Source: Burkholderiales bacterium (lineage in GTDB: Bacteria; Pseudomonadota; Gammaproteobacteria; Burkholderiales; SG8-39). From it: 64,000 nucleotides of DNA. The position numbers were made by a program, and so were the translations under genes. Numbering within the stretch: position 1 is the first letter of the stretch; each line of letters begins with the position of its first letter. Shown here one piece after another: positions 55,827 to 64,000 of the stretch. Below the pieces are notes generated by a model, which ran no database searches, was not told the origin of the DNA, and worked only from the letters and a program-made list of their open reading frames with translations. The stretch is taken from NCBI GenBank assembly GCA_014860355.1, contig JACZJV010000005.1:1-64000 (forward strand), given 5' to 3'.

Positions 55827-56999
55827 ATGGATTTTCGTCTGACTGAGGAACAGAACATGATGGCCAAGACCGCTCGCCAGATCGGCGAGCGCTTCGGCCT
55901 GGATTACTGGCGCCGCCAGGACGACGCGAAGGCGTTTCCCCGCGAATTCTGGAAAGCGGTATGCGATGCCGGACTTTGCGGCGTGGCGCTGTCCGAGGAA
56001 CACGGCGGCGCAGGGCTGGGCATGCTTGAGATGGCCCTGATTATTGAGAACCTTGCGGCTGGCGCGGGCGGCTCGACGGTCGGGCAACTTTTTATGGTCA
56101 ATCCGATCTTTGGTGGCGTTTCGATCTCGCGCTTCGGCACCCCAGCGATGAAGGCAGAACTGCTGCCCAAAATCATTTCCGGCGAAATCAACTGTTGTAT
56201 GGCGCTCACCGAGCCTGACGCGGGCTCGAACACACTCGAGATCAAGACTTTTGCGCAGGCAGATGGCAAGGGCTGGCGCCTGAACGGCAATAAAATCTGG
56301 ATTACCGCCGTTCCCGATGCGGCAAAAATGCTGGTGGTCGCGCGCACCACAAAACTTGCCGAGGGCGGGCGGCGCACCTCCGGATTGTCGATGTTCATGA
56401 TCGATGTCGACAGGCCGGGGCTTACCCATCAATCGATCGAGAAAGTCGGTACGAACACGCTCGCATCGAGCAACGTGTTCTTCGACAATGTGCGCATCGA
56501 ACCTGAAGAGCTGGTCGGCACCCTCGACGGCGGCTGGAAAGAATTGCTTGATGTGCTCAATACTGAGCGCATTGTCACCACGGCCGGTCTAGTGGGTACG
56601 GGTGAGCTCGCGCTGAAACTTGCGGTGGATTACGCCAATCAGCGCAAGGTCTTCGGCAACACACCGATCAGCGCCTATCAGGGATTGCAGTTTCCGCTGG
56701 CACAGTGCCACGCTGAGATCGAAAGCGCACGACTGATGAATTACAAAGCTGCGGCGAATTTCGACGCTGGCCTGCCATACGGCAGTGAGGCGAACGTGGC
56801 CAAACTGCTAGCGGCACAAGCGGTCTCACGCGCAACCGAGCGTGCCATGCAAACCATGGGCGGTATGGGTTTTGCAAAGGAATATCACGTGGAGAGGCTT
56901 TGGCGTGATTGCCGTCTGTTTCGCTTTGCTCCGATTTCCGAGGAAATGGTCCTCAACTACATCGCAGTGCATGACCTCGGCATGCCGCGCTCGTACTGA
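55827..56999 (+). CDS. Acyl-CoA dehydrogenase
   Basis: MDFRLTEEQNMMAKTARQIGERF; CMALTEPDAGSNT; MQTMGGMGFAKEYHVERLWRDCRLFRFAPISEEMVLNYIA. Confidence 0.95.
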   Translation: MDFRLTEEQNMMAKTARQIGERFGLDYWRRQDDAKAFPREFWKAVCDAGLCGVALSEEHGGAGLGMLEMALIIENLAAGAGGSTVGQLFMVNPIFGGVSISRFGTPAMKAELLPKIISGEINCCMALTEPDAGSNTLEIKTFAQADGKGWRLNGNKIWITAVPDAAKMLVVARTTKLAEGGRRTSGLSMFMIDVDRPGLTHQSIEKVGTNTLASSNVFFDNVRIEPEELVGTLDGGWKELLDVLNTERIVTTAGLVGTGELALKLAVDYANQRKVFGNTPISAYQGLQFPLAQCHAEIESARLMNYKAAANFDAGLPYGSEANVAKLLAAQAVSRATERAMQTMGGMGFAKEYHVERLWRDCRLFRFAPISEEMVLNYIAVHDLGMPRSY

Positions 57000-57010
57000 A
57001 CGGAGGTAGC

Positions 57011-58516
57011 ATGGTCGCGCTGAGCGCAGCGGTCGAACATCATGCCCGGGTAAGCCCCCAGCGACTCGCCCTGATCTATGGCCGCGAACGAGTCAGTTAC
57101 GGGGAGCTAGTTGTGCGCCTGCAGGCGACAGCTGGGCTGCTCGCTGCGCGCGGTATTGTGAAAGGTGACATTGTCGCTGTGTTGATGAAGAACAGCGCAG
57201 GGTTCATTGAGCTTGCGCTTGCGGCGAGTCACATAGGCGCAGTCCTATTGCCAATCAATTTCAGGCTTGCGGCGAGCGAGGTGGAATATATCCTTGAACA
57301 TGCGGGGGCGAAGCTCCTGTTTGTGGACGAGGAACTGGTCGCTTCGGCCGGCAACTTTGCGGCAACGATAAGTGTCGATGTCGCGGCGCAGTCCGATAGC
57401 CGGTTGCTTGCTGCGGAAGCTACGCCTGTTGCCCACAGGGCGGCGCTTGTTCCAGGCGACCTGTTCCGACTAATGTATACCTCGGGCACCACCGACCGCC
57501 CGAAAGGTGTAACTCACAGCTACGAGAACTATTATTGGAAATGCCTCGACCATATCGTCACGCTCGGACTGAGCGCGTCCGACCGGCTACTCGTCGTAGG
57601 GCCGCTATACCATGTTGGCGCCTTCGATCTTCCGGGCCTCGCGCTGCTACTCGTCGGCGGATCGCTGTGCGTGTTACGCGACTTTGAGCCCGACGCAGCG
57701 CTGAAACTGATTCAGGTTGAGCACATCAGCGGCGCCTGGATGGCGCCGGTGATGTTGAACCGCCTGCTCGCCTTGCCCGGGCGCGAGCATTATGACCTGT
57801 CCAGCCTGCGCTGGGTTATCGGCGGCGGAGAACGCACGCCGGAAGAACGCATACATGAATTCGGAAAACTTTTTCGCAACGCTCGCTATATCGATGCCTA
57901 CGGGCTCACCGAGGGATGCGCTGCTGACACATTCATGGAGGCCGGTATGGAAATCGCAAAAATTGGCTCGACCGGGCGCCCAGTGCCGCACGTCGAAATC
58001 CAGATTTGCGACGACGCTGGTCGCGTACTTGCGCCACGCGAGTCGGGCGAAATTTGCCTCCGCGGGCCGAAAATCACTAAAGGCTATTGGCGCGACCCGC
58101 AAAAGACCGCCGCAAGTTTTTTCGGAGATTGGTTCCGCACCGGTGATATCGGCTATCTTGATCACGATGGGTTCCTGTTTCTCACCGATCGCAAGAAGGA
58201 CATGATCATCAGCGGCGGCGAGAACGTCGCATCGTCCGAGGTAGAGCGCGTCATTTATCGTCTGGCGCAGGTAAGCGAAGTCGCCGTGGTAGCGCTGCCG
58301 GATGCGCGATGGGGCGAGCGCGTCGTCGCCGTAGTCGTATTGAAAGAGGGAGCGCAACTAACGCGCGAGGAGCTGGAGAGGCACTGTCGTGAGCACCTAG
58401 CTGGCTTCAAGGTACCGCGGCAGCTTGTCCTGCGGGAAAATCTGCCACGAAATCCATCAGGCAAGATTCTGAAACGGGTATTGCGCGAGGAGCTGGCCGG
58501 GGCGCCCAACGAATGA
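57011..58516 (+). CDS. AMP-dependent acyl-CoA synthetase/ligase
   Basis: RLMYTSGTTDRPKGVTHSYEN; GDWFRTGDIGYLDHDGFLFLTDRKKDMIISGGENVASSEVE; NPSGKILKRVLREE. Confidence 0.95.
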   Translation: MVALSAAVEHHARVSPQRLALIYGRERVSYGELVVRLQATAGLLAARGIVKGDIVAVLMKNSAGFIELALAASHIGAVLLPINFRLAASEVEYILEHAGAKLLFVDEELVASAGNFAATISVDVAAQSDSRLLAAEATPVAHRAALVPGDLFRLMYTSGTTDRPKGVTHSYENYYWKCLDHIVTLGLSASDRLLVVGPLYHVGAFDLPGLALLLVGGSLCVLRDFEPDAALKLIQVEHISGAWMAPVMLNRLLALPGREHYDLSSLRWVIGGGERTPEERIHEFGKLFRNARYIDAYGLTEGCAADTFMEAGMEIAKIGSTGRPVPHVEIQICDDAGRVLAPRESGEICLRGPKITKGYWRDPQKTAASFFGDWFRTGDIGYLDHDGFLFLTDRKKDMIISGGENVASSEVERVIYRLAQVSEVAVVALPDARWGERVVAVVVLKEGAQLTREELERHCREHLAGFKVPRQLVLRENLPRNPSGKILKRVLREELAGAPNE

Positions 58517-58544
58517 ATAGTTGTCGCATTTCCGGGGAATACGC

Positions 58545-58712
58545 ATGTCTAACAGAGTAGTCAGCCCACCGTACGACTGGCCCCAACTCGCGCTCGAGTT
58601 GCACCAGTTCTTGCATCTGAAGACAACGCCGATGGGTATGAAGCTGTTCGAGCGCATCAAAGACATGCTTCTGTGTTTCGCAGCTTTCGTATTGAATTGC
58701 TCGCACTTTTGA
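58545..58712 (+). pseudogene. Truncated DUF169-like remnant (55 aa)
   Basis: DWPQLALELHQFLHLKTTPMGMKLFERIKDM matches the N-terminal pattern of DUF169 proteins; terminates shortly after. Confidence 0.5.
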
Positions 58713-58762
58713 TCTAATTGTATTGAATGTGCGTGGTTTTCTTGAATTTAGGAGACTGCAAG

Positions 58763-59287
58763 ATGGCCAGCACTGATTCGCGGAATGAACAGGAAATGAT
58801 CAGCAGGGCGTATTCCCTCGCGTACGAGAATGAGCAGAAGTATGGTGGTTGTCCGCAATGTGTCTTGGCGGCGATCCAGGACGTGCTGGGAATCGTGGAC
58901 GACGCGACCTTCAAGGCGTCGCACGGTCTTGCAGCTGGCGGCGGTCTTTCAACGGGTGGAACATGCGGTGCCCTAGCAGGAGGTATGCTTGCGCTAAGCG
59001 CAAAGTGCGGGCGGGACCGGGCGCATTTTGGCAAGGGGCGCTTTTTGCAATCATACAAACTCGCGAAACAACTCTACGACCGGTTTGTGGCGGAGTTCGG
59101 GAGTCCAATCTGCTCCAATGTGCAAACAAGATTGCTAGGCCGGCCGTTCAATATGTGGGACACAAAGGATCTAAATGCCTTTGAGGACGCGGGTGGACAC
59201 CGGGACAAATGCCCCGATGTCGCCGGCAAAGTAGCTAGTTGGACGACCGAAATGCTGATTGAGGTAGCAGAAGAGGCTCGGCATTAA
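58763..59287 (+). CDS. C_GCAxxG_C_C family redox-type protein
   Basis: GGCPQCVLAAIQ ... STGGTCGALAGGMLALS ... C..VQ; ATG 58763 with AGGAGA RBS. Confidence 0.85.
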   Translation: MASTDSRNEQEMISRAYSLAYENEQKYGGCPQCVLAAIQDVLGIVDDATFKASHGLAAGGGLSTGGTCGALAGGMLALSAKCGRDRAHFGKGRFLQSYKLAKQLYDRFVAEFGSPICSNVQTRLLGRPFNMWDTKDLNAFEDAGGHRDKCPDVAGKVASWTTEMLIEVAEEARH

Positions 59288-59675
59288 GGTGTAGGCTGGA
59301 TTAAAGACAGCATTTGCCAAGTAGATGTAACTACTGGGGCTAGTCAAGATTGTTGTTGCTTCAATCATGCGGACTAGCCGTATTTCACCGAAAATTCGAG
59401 GGTGGCCGCTGAACCGCATATAGATGCCCTTGACAATCTGTCGGCTCGAACGGCCGTTCCGGGTCGATCGGTTGAATCCGCAATCGTTAGCCTGCCGGCC
59501 AAGCCGCATATCTTCAATGGTCGTTCAGGCCGACAATCGGGCGTTTGGAGCCACCAAAAAAAGCGATCCAATAGGGGGGGCGAAGCCTTCAAGTGCGCGT
59601 GTTTTCTAACGCTACATATTTTGGCTAATCGATAGCTCGGCATTAGAGCTTAGAATGGTCGCGTTGGATGGCACG

Positions 59676-60639
59676 TCACCTTTTGTTAAAGACTTCTGGA
59701 TTCGCGCACGCCTTCGGCCGCGCACCGCGCAATACTCTTAGAATGTCATCCCCCGCATCGCTTCCCATGCGCAGCATCGCCTCGTCGGTAAGTGCGGCGC
59801 TATGGGGCGTGGTGATGACATTGTCGAATTGAAGCAGTGCGAGTCCTGGCGCTGGCGGTTCCTGCTCAAGTACGTCGACGGCGGCGCCGCCCAGGTGCCC
59901 GGTCCTTAGCGCTTCGCTAAGTGCAGCAGTATCAACGAGACTGCCTCGTGCATGATTGATCAAGATAGCGCCTTTCTTCATTAGAACAAGCGTGTGCGCG
60001 TTGATCAGGTGGCGGTTTTCCGCGGTGGCGGGGACATGTAGGGTTACGAAATCTGATTTTGATAGGAGTTCGTCAAGTGCGACCGGTTCCGCGCCGCGCG
60101 CGGCGATCGTTTGTTGCGGCTGGTGGGGATCGGTCCCGAGAACCTTCATGGCAAAGGCGCTGCGGCATATCTCTGCGACGCGCGTTCCGATGCGTCCCAT
60201 GCCGACGATGCCAAGCGTCCGTCCGCGAATGTCGAATCCAAGCAGTCGGTCGCGCACGTCCCATCTACCCGCTCGCACCGCTCGATCCGCTCGCGCGATC
60301 TGATGCGCAAGCGTGATCATGGTTCCGAGGACGTGCTCGGCTACCGATTCCGTATTTGCGTCTGGCGTGTAGACGACTGGAATTCCCAGCTCAGTACACG
60401 TCTGGACTGGAATGTAGTCCAGGCCGACGCCGTGCCTTGCGACCACTCGAAGTTTTCGGCCAGCGCGAATCGCCTCGGCGCTGACTGGCATGCGGACAAG
60501 TAGGGCGTCGGCATCCACTATTGCCGCAATTAGACCCTCTTGGCTGGTGTCAGCCAGAACGAGCACCTCAGCATCGCGTGCCAATCTAGCGTGAGCAGTT
60601 GGATGAATAGAATGTGTAATCAATATCTTGTATGACATG
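59676..60639 (-). CDS. D-isomer-specific 2-hydroxyacid dehydrogenase (phosphoglycerate dehydrogenase-like)
   Basis: GRTLGIVGMGRIGTRVAEIC; NHARGSLVDTAALSEALRTGHLGGAAVDVLEQEPP; start at MSYKILITHS. Confidence 0.93.
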
Positions 60640-60688
60640 TCTGGCTCCATAGGCCGATTCGGTTGACCACCACTCAGTCCCATAGTAA

Positions 60689-60716
60689 TCTACTAGTCAA
60701 CTAGTTGACCAGTAGA
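60689..60716. promoter_or_regulatory. 28-bp near-perfect palindrome, predicted GntR-family operator
   Basis: TCTACTAGTCAACTAGTTGACCAGTAGA; reverse complement differs only at one mismatched pair. Confidence 0.7.
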
Positions 60717-60721
60717 TCGCG

Positions 60722-61396
60722 ATGCTCACACACACACCAGCTACACTGACAGATGCCTATCAGAGGATCAAGAAAGGCATCCTCGAACTCCGCTATCAGC
60801 CAGGTCAGAAGCTTTCGGAAGCGAAACTGGTCGCCGATCTCAAGCTAGGGCGCTCTCCAATTCGCAGCGCACTGGCTCGCCTGGAGCGCGATGGTTGGGT
60901 CCGCGTTCTGCCCCAGAACGGCACGTTTGTGCGCCGATTCGCGCCGGCCGAGGTGGCGGCGATGAGCGAGCTGCGGCTGCTGCTGGAGGCTCACGCGGCG
61001 AGCGTTGCAGCGACCCGGGTGGCTCCCGAAGAACTCACGGTGCTGCGCGCCAAGTTTGAAGCACTCAAATCGAAAGGTGCTTCGAAGAACTTTGACGAGT
61101 TTCTCTCACTAGACGACCTTTTTCATGGGACCGTATATCGGCTCGCTGGAAACCCCTTTATCGCCGAAATATTGAACAACCTGCGCGACCAGATCCACTG
61201 GATAAGAGTCACTACTGCGACACTCCCTGGTCGGGTGGAGGAATCGCTGCGGGAAATGGACCGCGTGCTCAATGCGATGGAACAGCGAAACTCCGCAGCC
61301 GCAGCCGAAGCGATGCGTCAGCACATCGGCAACATTGCCACTTCCTACGAAGCGCTCCCTGATGCAAATGCCGAGGAGGGCGATCATGAAAAGTGA
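60722..61396 (+). CDS. GntR family transcriptional regulator (FCD type)
   Basis: AYQRIKKGILELRYQPGQKLSEAKLVADLKLGRSPIRSALARLERDGWVRVLPQNGTFVR. Confidence 0.93.
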   Translation: MLTHTPATLTDAYQRIKKGILELRYQPGQKLSEAKLVADLKLGRSPIRSALARLERDGWVRVLPQNGTFVRRFAPAEVAAMSELRLLLEAHAASVAATRVAPEELTVLRAKFEALKSKGASKNFDEFLSLDDLFHGTVYRLAGNPFIAEILNNLRDQIHWIRVTTATLPGRVEESLREMDRVLNAMEQRNSAAAAEAMRQHIGNIATSYEALPDANAEEGDHEK

Positions 61397-61802
61397 ATTC
61401 AAGCGAGCAGTGGCGAGCGAAGACGCGCCGGCGGGGCGCGGTCCGTTCCCACAGGCGATTCAGGTTGGCCCTCTGGTGTTCGTGTCAGGCCAGGGTCCTA
61501 TCGCACAAGCAACGAACCGGCCGATAGAAGGCGATTTTTCCGCGCAAGTGCGCAAGACATTTGAAAATCTCGCCAATATCCTCAAAGCCGCTGACCTTGA
61601 TCTTACGCATGTCGTGAAAGTCACCGTGTACCTATCCGATCTCACGCGCGTCGAAGAATTCAACAAACTCTATGAGTCGTTGATGCCACAACCTTTCCCA
61701 GCGCGAACACTGGTCCAGGCGGGATTGCGCGGGATAGACGTCGAAATGGATGCGATTGCAGCGCGTCCGAGCATCGCCGCCTGGGCTGCGGCAGCCGTAT
61801 AG
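61386..61802 (+). CDS. RidA family protein
   Basis: PFPQAIQVGPLVFVSGQGPIA...QVRKTFENLANILKAADLDLTHVVKVTVYLSDL; ATG 61386 overlaps GntR stop. Confidence 0.92.
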   Translation: MKSEFKRAVASEDAPAGRGPFPQAIQVGPLVFVSGQGPIAQATNRPIEGDFSAQVRKTFENLANILKAADLDLTHVVKVTVYLSDLTRVEEFNKLYESLMPQPFPARTLVQAGLRGIDVEMDAIAARPSIAAWAAAAV

Positions 61803-61809
61803 GACGACT

Positions 61810-63882
61810 ATGTTTTTCATTGGAACAGATATTGGCGGCACGTTTACCGACTTGTTCGCTATCGAACTCGAATCTGGGCGTTCCATTACCGCGAAGGTAC
61901 TTACTGATCATGAAGATCCCACGCAAAGCGTGTCCGAGGGCATTCGGCAGATGGTGGACTCCGGGCAGCTAGAACCCAAGTCAGTGGTAAGGGTGCTTCA
62001 CGGGACCACGCTCGTGACGAATGCGGTGATCCAGCGCCGCGGCGCGAAAGCAGCGTTGCTTGTGACCGAAGGATTTCGCGACGCGATCGAAATCGGCACC
62101 GAGCACCGCTTTGATCTGTACGATTTGGACATCGAGAAGCCGCTTCCGGTGATTCCTCGCGCTCTGCGTCGGCCAATCCGCGAGCGCATTCTCGCCAGTG
62201 GCAAGGTCGAGACGCCGCTTGATCGTAGACAGGCCGAGGCCGAAGTGCGCGCATTGCTCCACGAGGCCGTGGAATCCATAGGCATCTGCCTGCTGCACGC
62301 GTTTCGCAATCCGAAGCACGAGATTGAACTGCGCGAGCTAATTCGCGCAATTGCACCGGAGTTGCACGTATCGCTCTCCTCGGAAGTGGCACCGGAAATT
62401 CGCGAATACGAGCGCGCGTCGACAACCGCGTTGAACGCCTACGTCGCACCCGTTGTTGGTCCGTACCTGCGCAATCTTGGTGAGCGGCTGGCGCTCCGTG
62501 GGATCCACGGCGCGCTACTCATTATGCAGTCCAACGGAGGCACGGCTGTTCCGGAGACGGCGTCGCAATTTCCGGTGCGCCTGCTTGAATCCGGTCCTGC
62601 TGCAGGCGCCATAGGCGCGGCGTATATCGCGCGTGCCACCGAGCGCCCAAGAGTGCTTTTCTTCGATATGGGGGGTACAACCGCCAAAGCATTCATCGTG
62701 GACGATGGACGCCCAATTGTCGCGCGAAAGCTCGAAGTTGCGCAGGTCTACCGTTTTAAGCACGGTAGTGGGCTCCCCGTCCAAGTGCCGGCAGTAGATA
62801 TGATTGAAATTGGAGCTGGCGGCGGCAGCATCGCGCACATTGATCGGCTTGGCTTGCTCAAGGTTGGACCGCAAAGCGCCGAATCAAATCCGGGTCCGGC
62901 CTGTTATGCATTGGGCGGCAGGTTGCCCACGGTAACCGATGCCGACGTGGTCCTCGGTTATATTGGAACTGACAGCTTCCTGAGCGGGAAGATGCGTCTC
63001 GACAAGGAGGCCGCGCGCCAGGCGATCTCGGAGCATTTGGCGAAACCGCTAGGACTTTCGGTTGAAGAGGCGGCTTGGGGCATCCACCATGTGGTGAACG
63101 AGAACATGGCAGCGGCTGCGCGTGTTCATCTGCTAGAGCGTGGCCGCACACCTAGCGATTACAGCATGGTGGCGTTCGGTGGCGCCGGTCCGACGCACGC
63201 ATATGGCGTAGCGCGTGCGCTGCGGTTGCGTGAGCTCATTGTGCCGTGGCAAGCAGGTGTGGGCTCAGCGTTTGGCATGCTGTGCGCGCCAGTCGCATTC
63301 GACATCGCGCGAAGCTATACCGTCTCGCTCGACGATGCGCCATGGGAAGAGATTGCGGCAATGCTCGACGCCATGGTGAACGATTGCCGGGGCAAGGTAG
63401 CTAAAGCGGGCGTAACCGACAGCGAGATCGTAACCACGCGCTCCGCTGATATGCGTTTCCGTGGACAGGGACATGAAGTGCAAATCGATCTGGAAGGGCT
63501 CCAATGGCCGCAAGTGGATGTCATAGAAGTGCAGCGCCGATTCCGAACAGAGTACGAGCGCCTTAACGCAGTAAGAGGACCGGATGCGCCGGTCGATATC
63601 ATCACCTGGCGGGCGAGCGCTCGCGGACCGGTCCCGGAATTGCCGCTGCGAAGCGCTTCGACGCCGGGAAAGACCGCCATACGGTCAGCTCGGCCTGTCT
63701 ACTTTCGTGAAACCTCGGGCTTTACCGACTCGATCGTTGTGCCCGCAGGCACTTTCGGCGTGGGCGAGGTGCTCAGTGGACCAGCATTGATCGAACTTGG
63801 CGACGCCACCATTGCGGTAGGCCCCGGCGCAAGCGCGCGCTTGCGCGAAGACGGACTGATGCTCATCGAGCTGCCGTTGTGA
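61810..63882 (+). CDS. Hydantoinase/oxoprolinase subunit A family protein
   Basis: MFFIGTDIGGTFTDLFAIE; LHGTTLVTNAVIQRRGAKAALLVTEGFRD; FDMGGTTAKAFIV; GAGGGSIAHID. Confidence 0.95.
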   Translation: MFFIGTDIGGTFTDLFAIELESGRSITAKVLTDHEDPTQSVSEGIRQMVDSGQLEPKSVVRVLHGTTLVTNAVIQRRGAKAALLVTEGFRDAIEIGTEHRFDLYDLDIEKPLPVIPRALRRPIRERILASGKVETPLDRRQAEAEVRALLHEAVESIGICLLHAFRNPKHEIELRELIRAIAPELHVSLSSEVAPEIREYERASTTALNAYVAPVVGPYLRNLGERLALRGIHGALLIMQSNGGTAVPETASQFPVRLLESGPAAGAIGAAYIARATERPRVLFFDMGGTTAKAFIVDDGRPIVARKLEVAQVYRFKHGSGLPVQVPAVDMIEIGAGGGSIAHIDRLGLLKVGPQSAESNPGPACYALGGRLPTVTDADVVLGYIGTDSFLSGKMRLDKEAARQAISEHLAKPLGLSVEEAAWGIHHVVNENMAAAARVHLLERGRTPSDYSMVAFGGAGPTHAYGVARALRLRELIVPWQAGVGSAFGMLCAPVAFDIARSYTVSLDDAPWEEIAAMLDAMVNDCRGKVAKAGVTDSEIVTTRSADMRFRGQGHEVQIDLEGLQWPQVDVIEVQRRFRTEYERLNAVRGPDAPVDIITWRASARGPVPELPLRSASTPGKTAIRSARPVYFRETSGFTDSIVVPAGTFGVGEVLSGPALIELGDATIAVGPGASARLREDGLMLIELPL

Positions 63883-63902
63883 GGCACGAGGACGACAAGA
63901 CG

Positions 63903-64000
63903 ATGGAATCCAAATTTCCGCCCTACCTGCTCGAAATTCTCTGGAATCGGCTGCTCGCTCTCGGGGAGGAACAGGCGCAGGTGTTGATGCGCACCGCCTT
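63903..64000 (+). CDS. Hydantoinase B/oxoprolinase family protein, 3' truncated by window edge
   Basis: MESKFPPYLLEILWNRLLALGEEQAQVLMRTAF, immediately downstream of subunit A. Confidence 0.8.
   Translation, partial: MESKFPPYLLEILWNRLLALGEEQAQVLMRTA

Noticed and set aside
1-64000. tRNA, rRNA, CRISPR array, transposase
   Set aside because: No supporting sequence (repeat-spacer pattern, rRNA consensus, cloverleaf or DDE motifs) recognised by eye; a tRNAscan/CRISPR scan would be needed to be certain

Overview
The window is a high-GC bacterial chromosome segment with three parts; the lineage looks proteobacterial, but that is inference. (1) About 1-25.5 kb, minus strand: most of an extracellular contractile injection system (eCIS / phage-tail-like) locus. 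It has two sheath and two tube genes, a DUF4255-type terminal protein, a CIS-tube adaptor, gpD-like hub, gpV-like spike, gp25, gpJ and gpI-like baseplate proteins, PKD/Ig-like small proteins, and three consecutive large proteins sharing an N-terminal module. The last of these (at least 1597 aa) runs off the left edge and is missing from the ORF track. (2) About 25.9-33.5 kb, minus strand: a candidate payload/conflict module. It holds two paralogous lysozyme-like proteins, a nucleoside-deoxyribosyltransferase-like + TPR protein, a HET/TIR-like protein and a lipoprotein. (3) About 34.5-64 kb: a catabolic region. It contains SDRs, acyl-CoA dehydrogenases, a GMC oxidoreductase, MmgE/PrpD, a complete Liv-type ABC transporter, a TetR regulator, an OYE flavoenzyme, an EthD protein, a 2-oxoacid dehydrogenase (E1a/E1b/E2), enoyl-CoA hydratase, acyl-CoA synthetase, and a GntR/RidA/hydantoinase A-B set. 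The findings I rate highest are the eCIS plus its HET/dnTase/lysozyme neighbourhood, the tandem paralogous large eCIS proteins, and a shared promoter/operator motif at three promoters around the TetR gene. Product calls come from reading motifs; no database searches were run.
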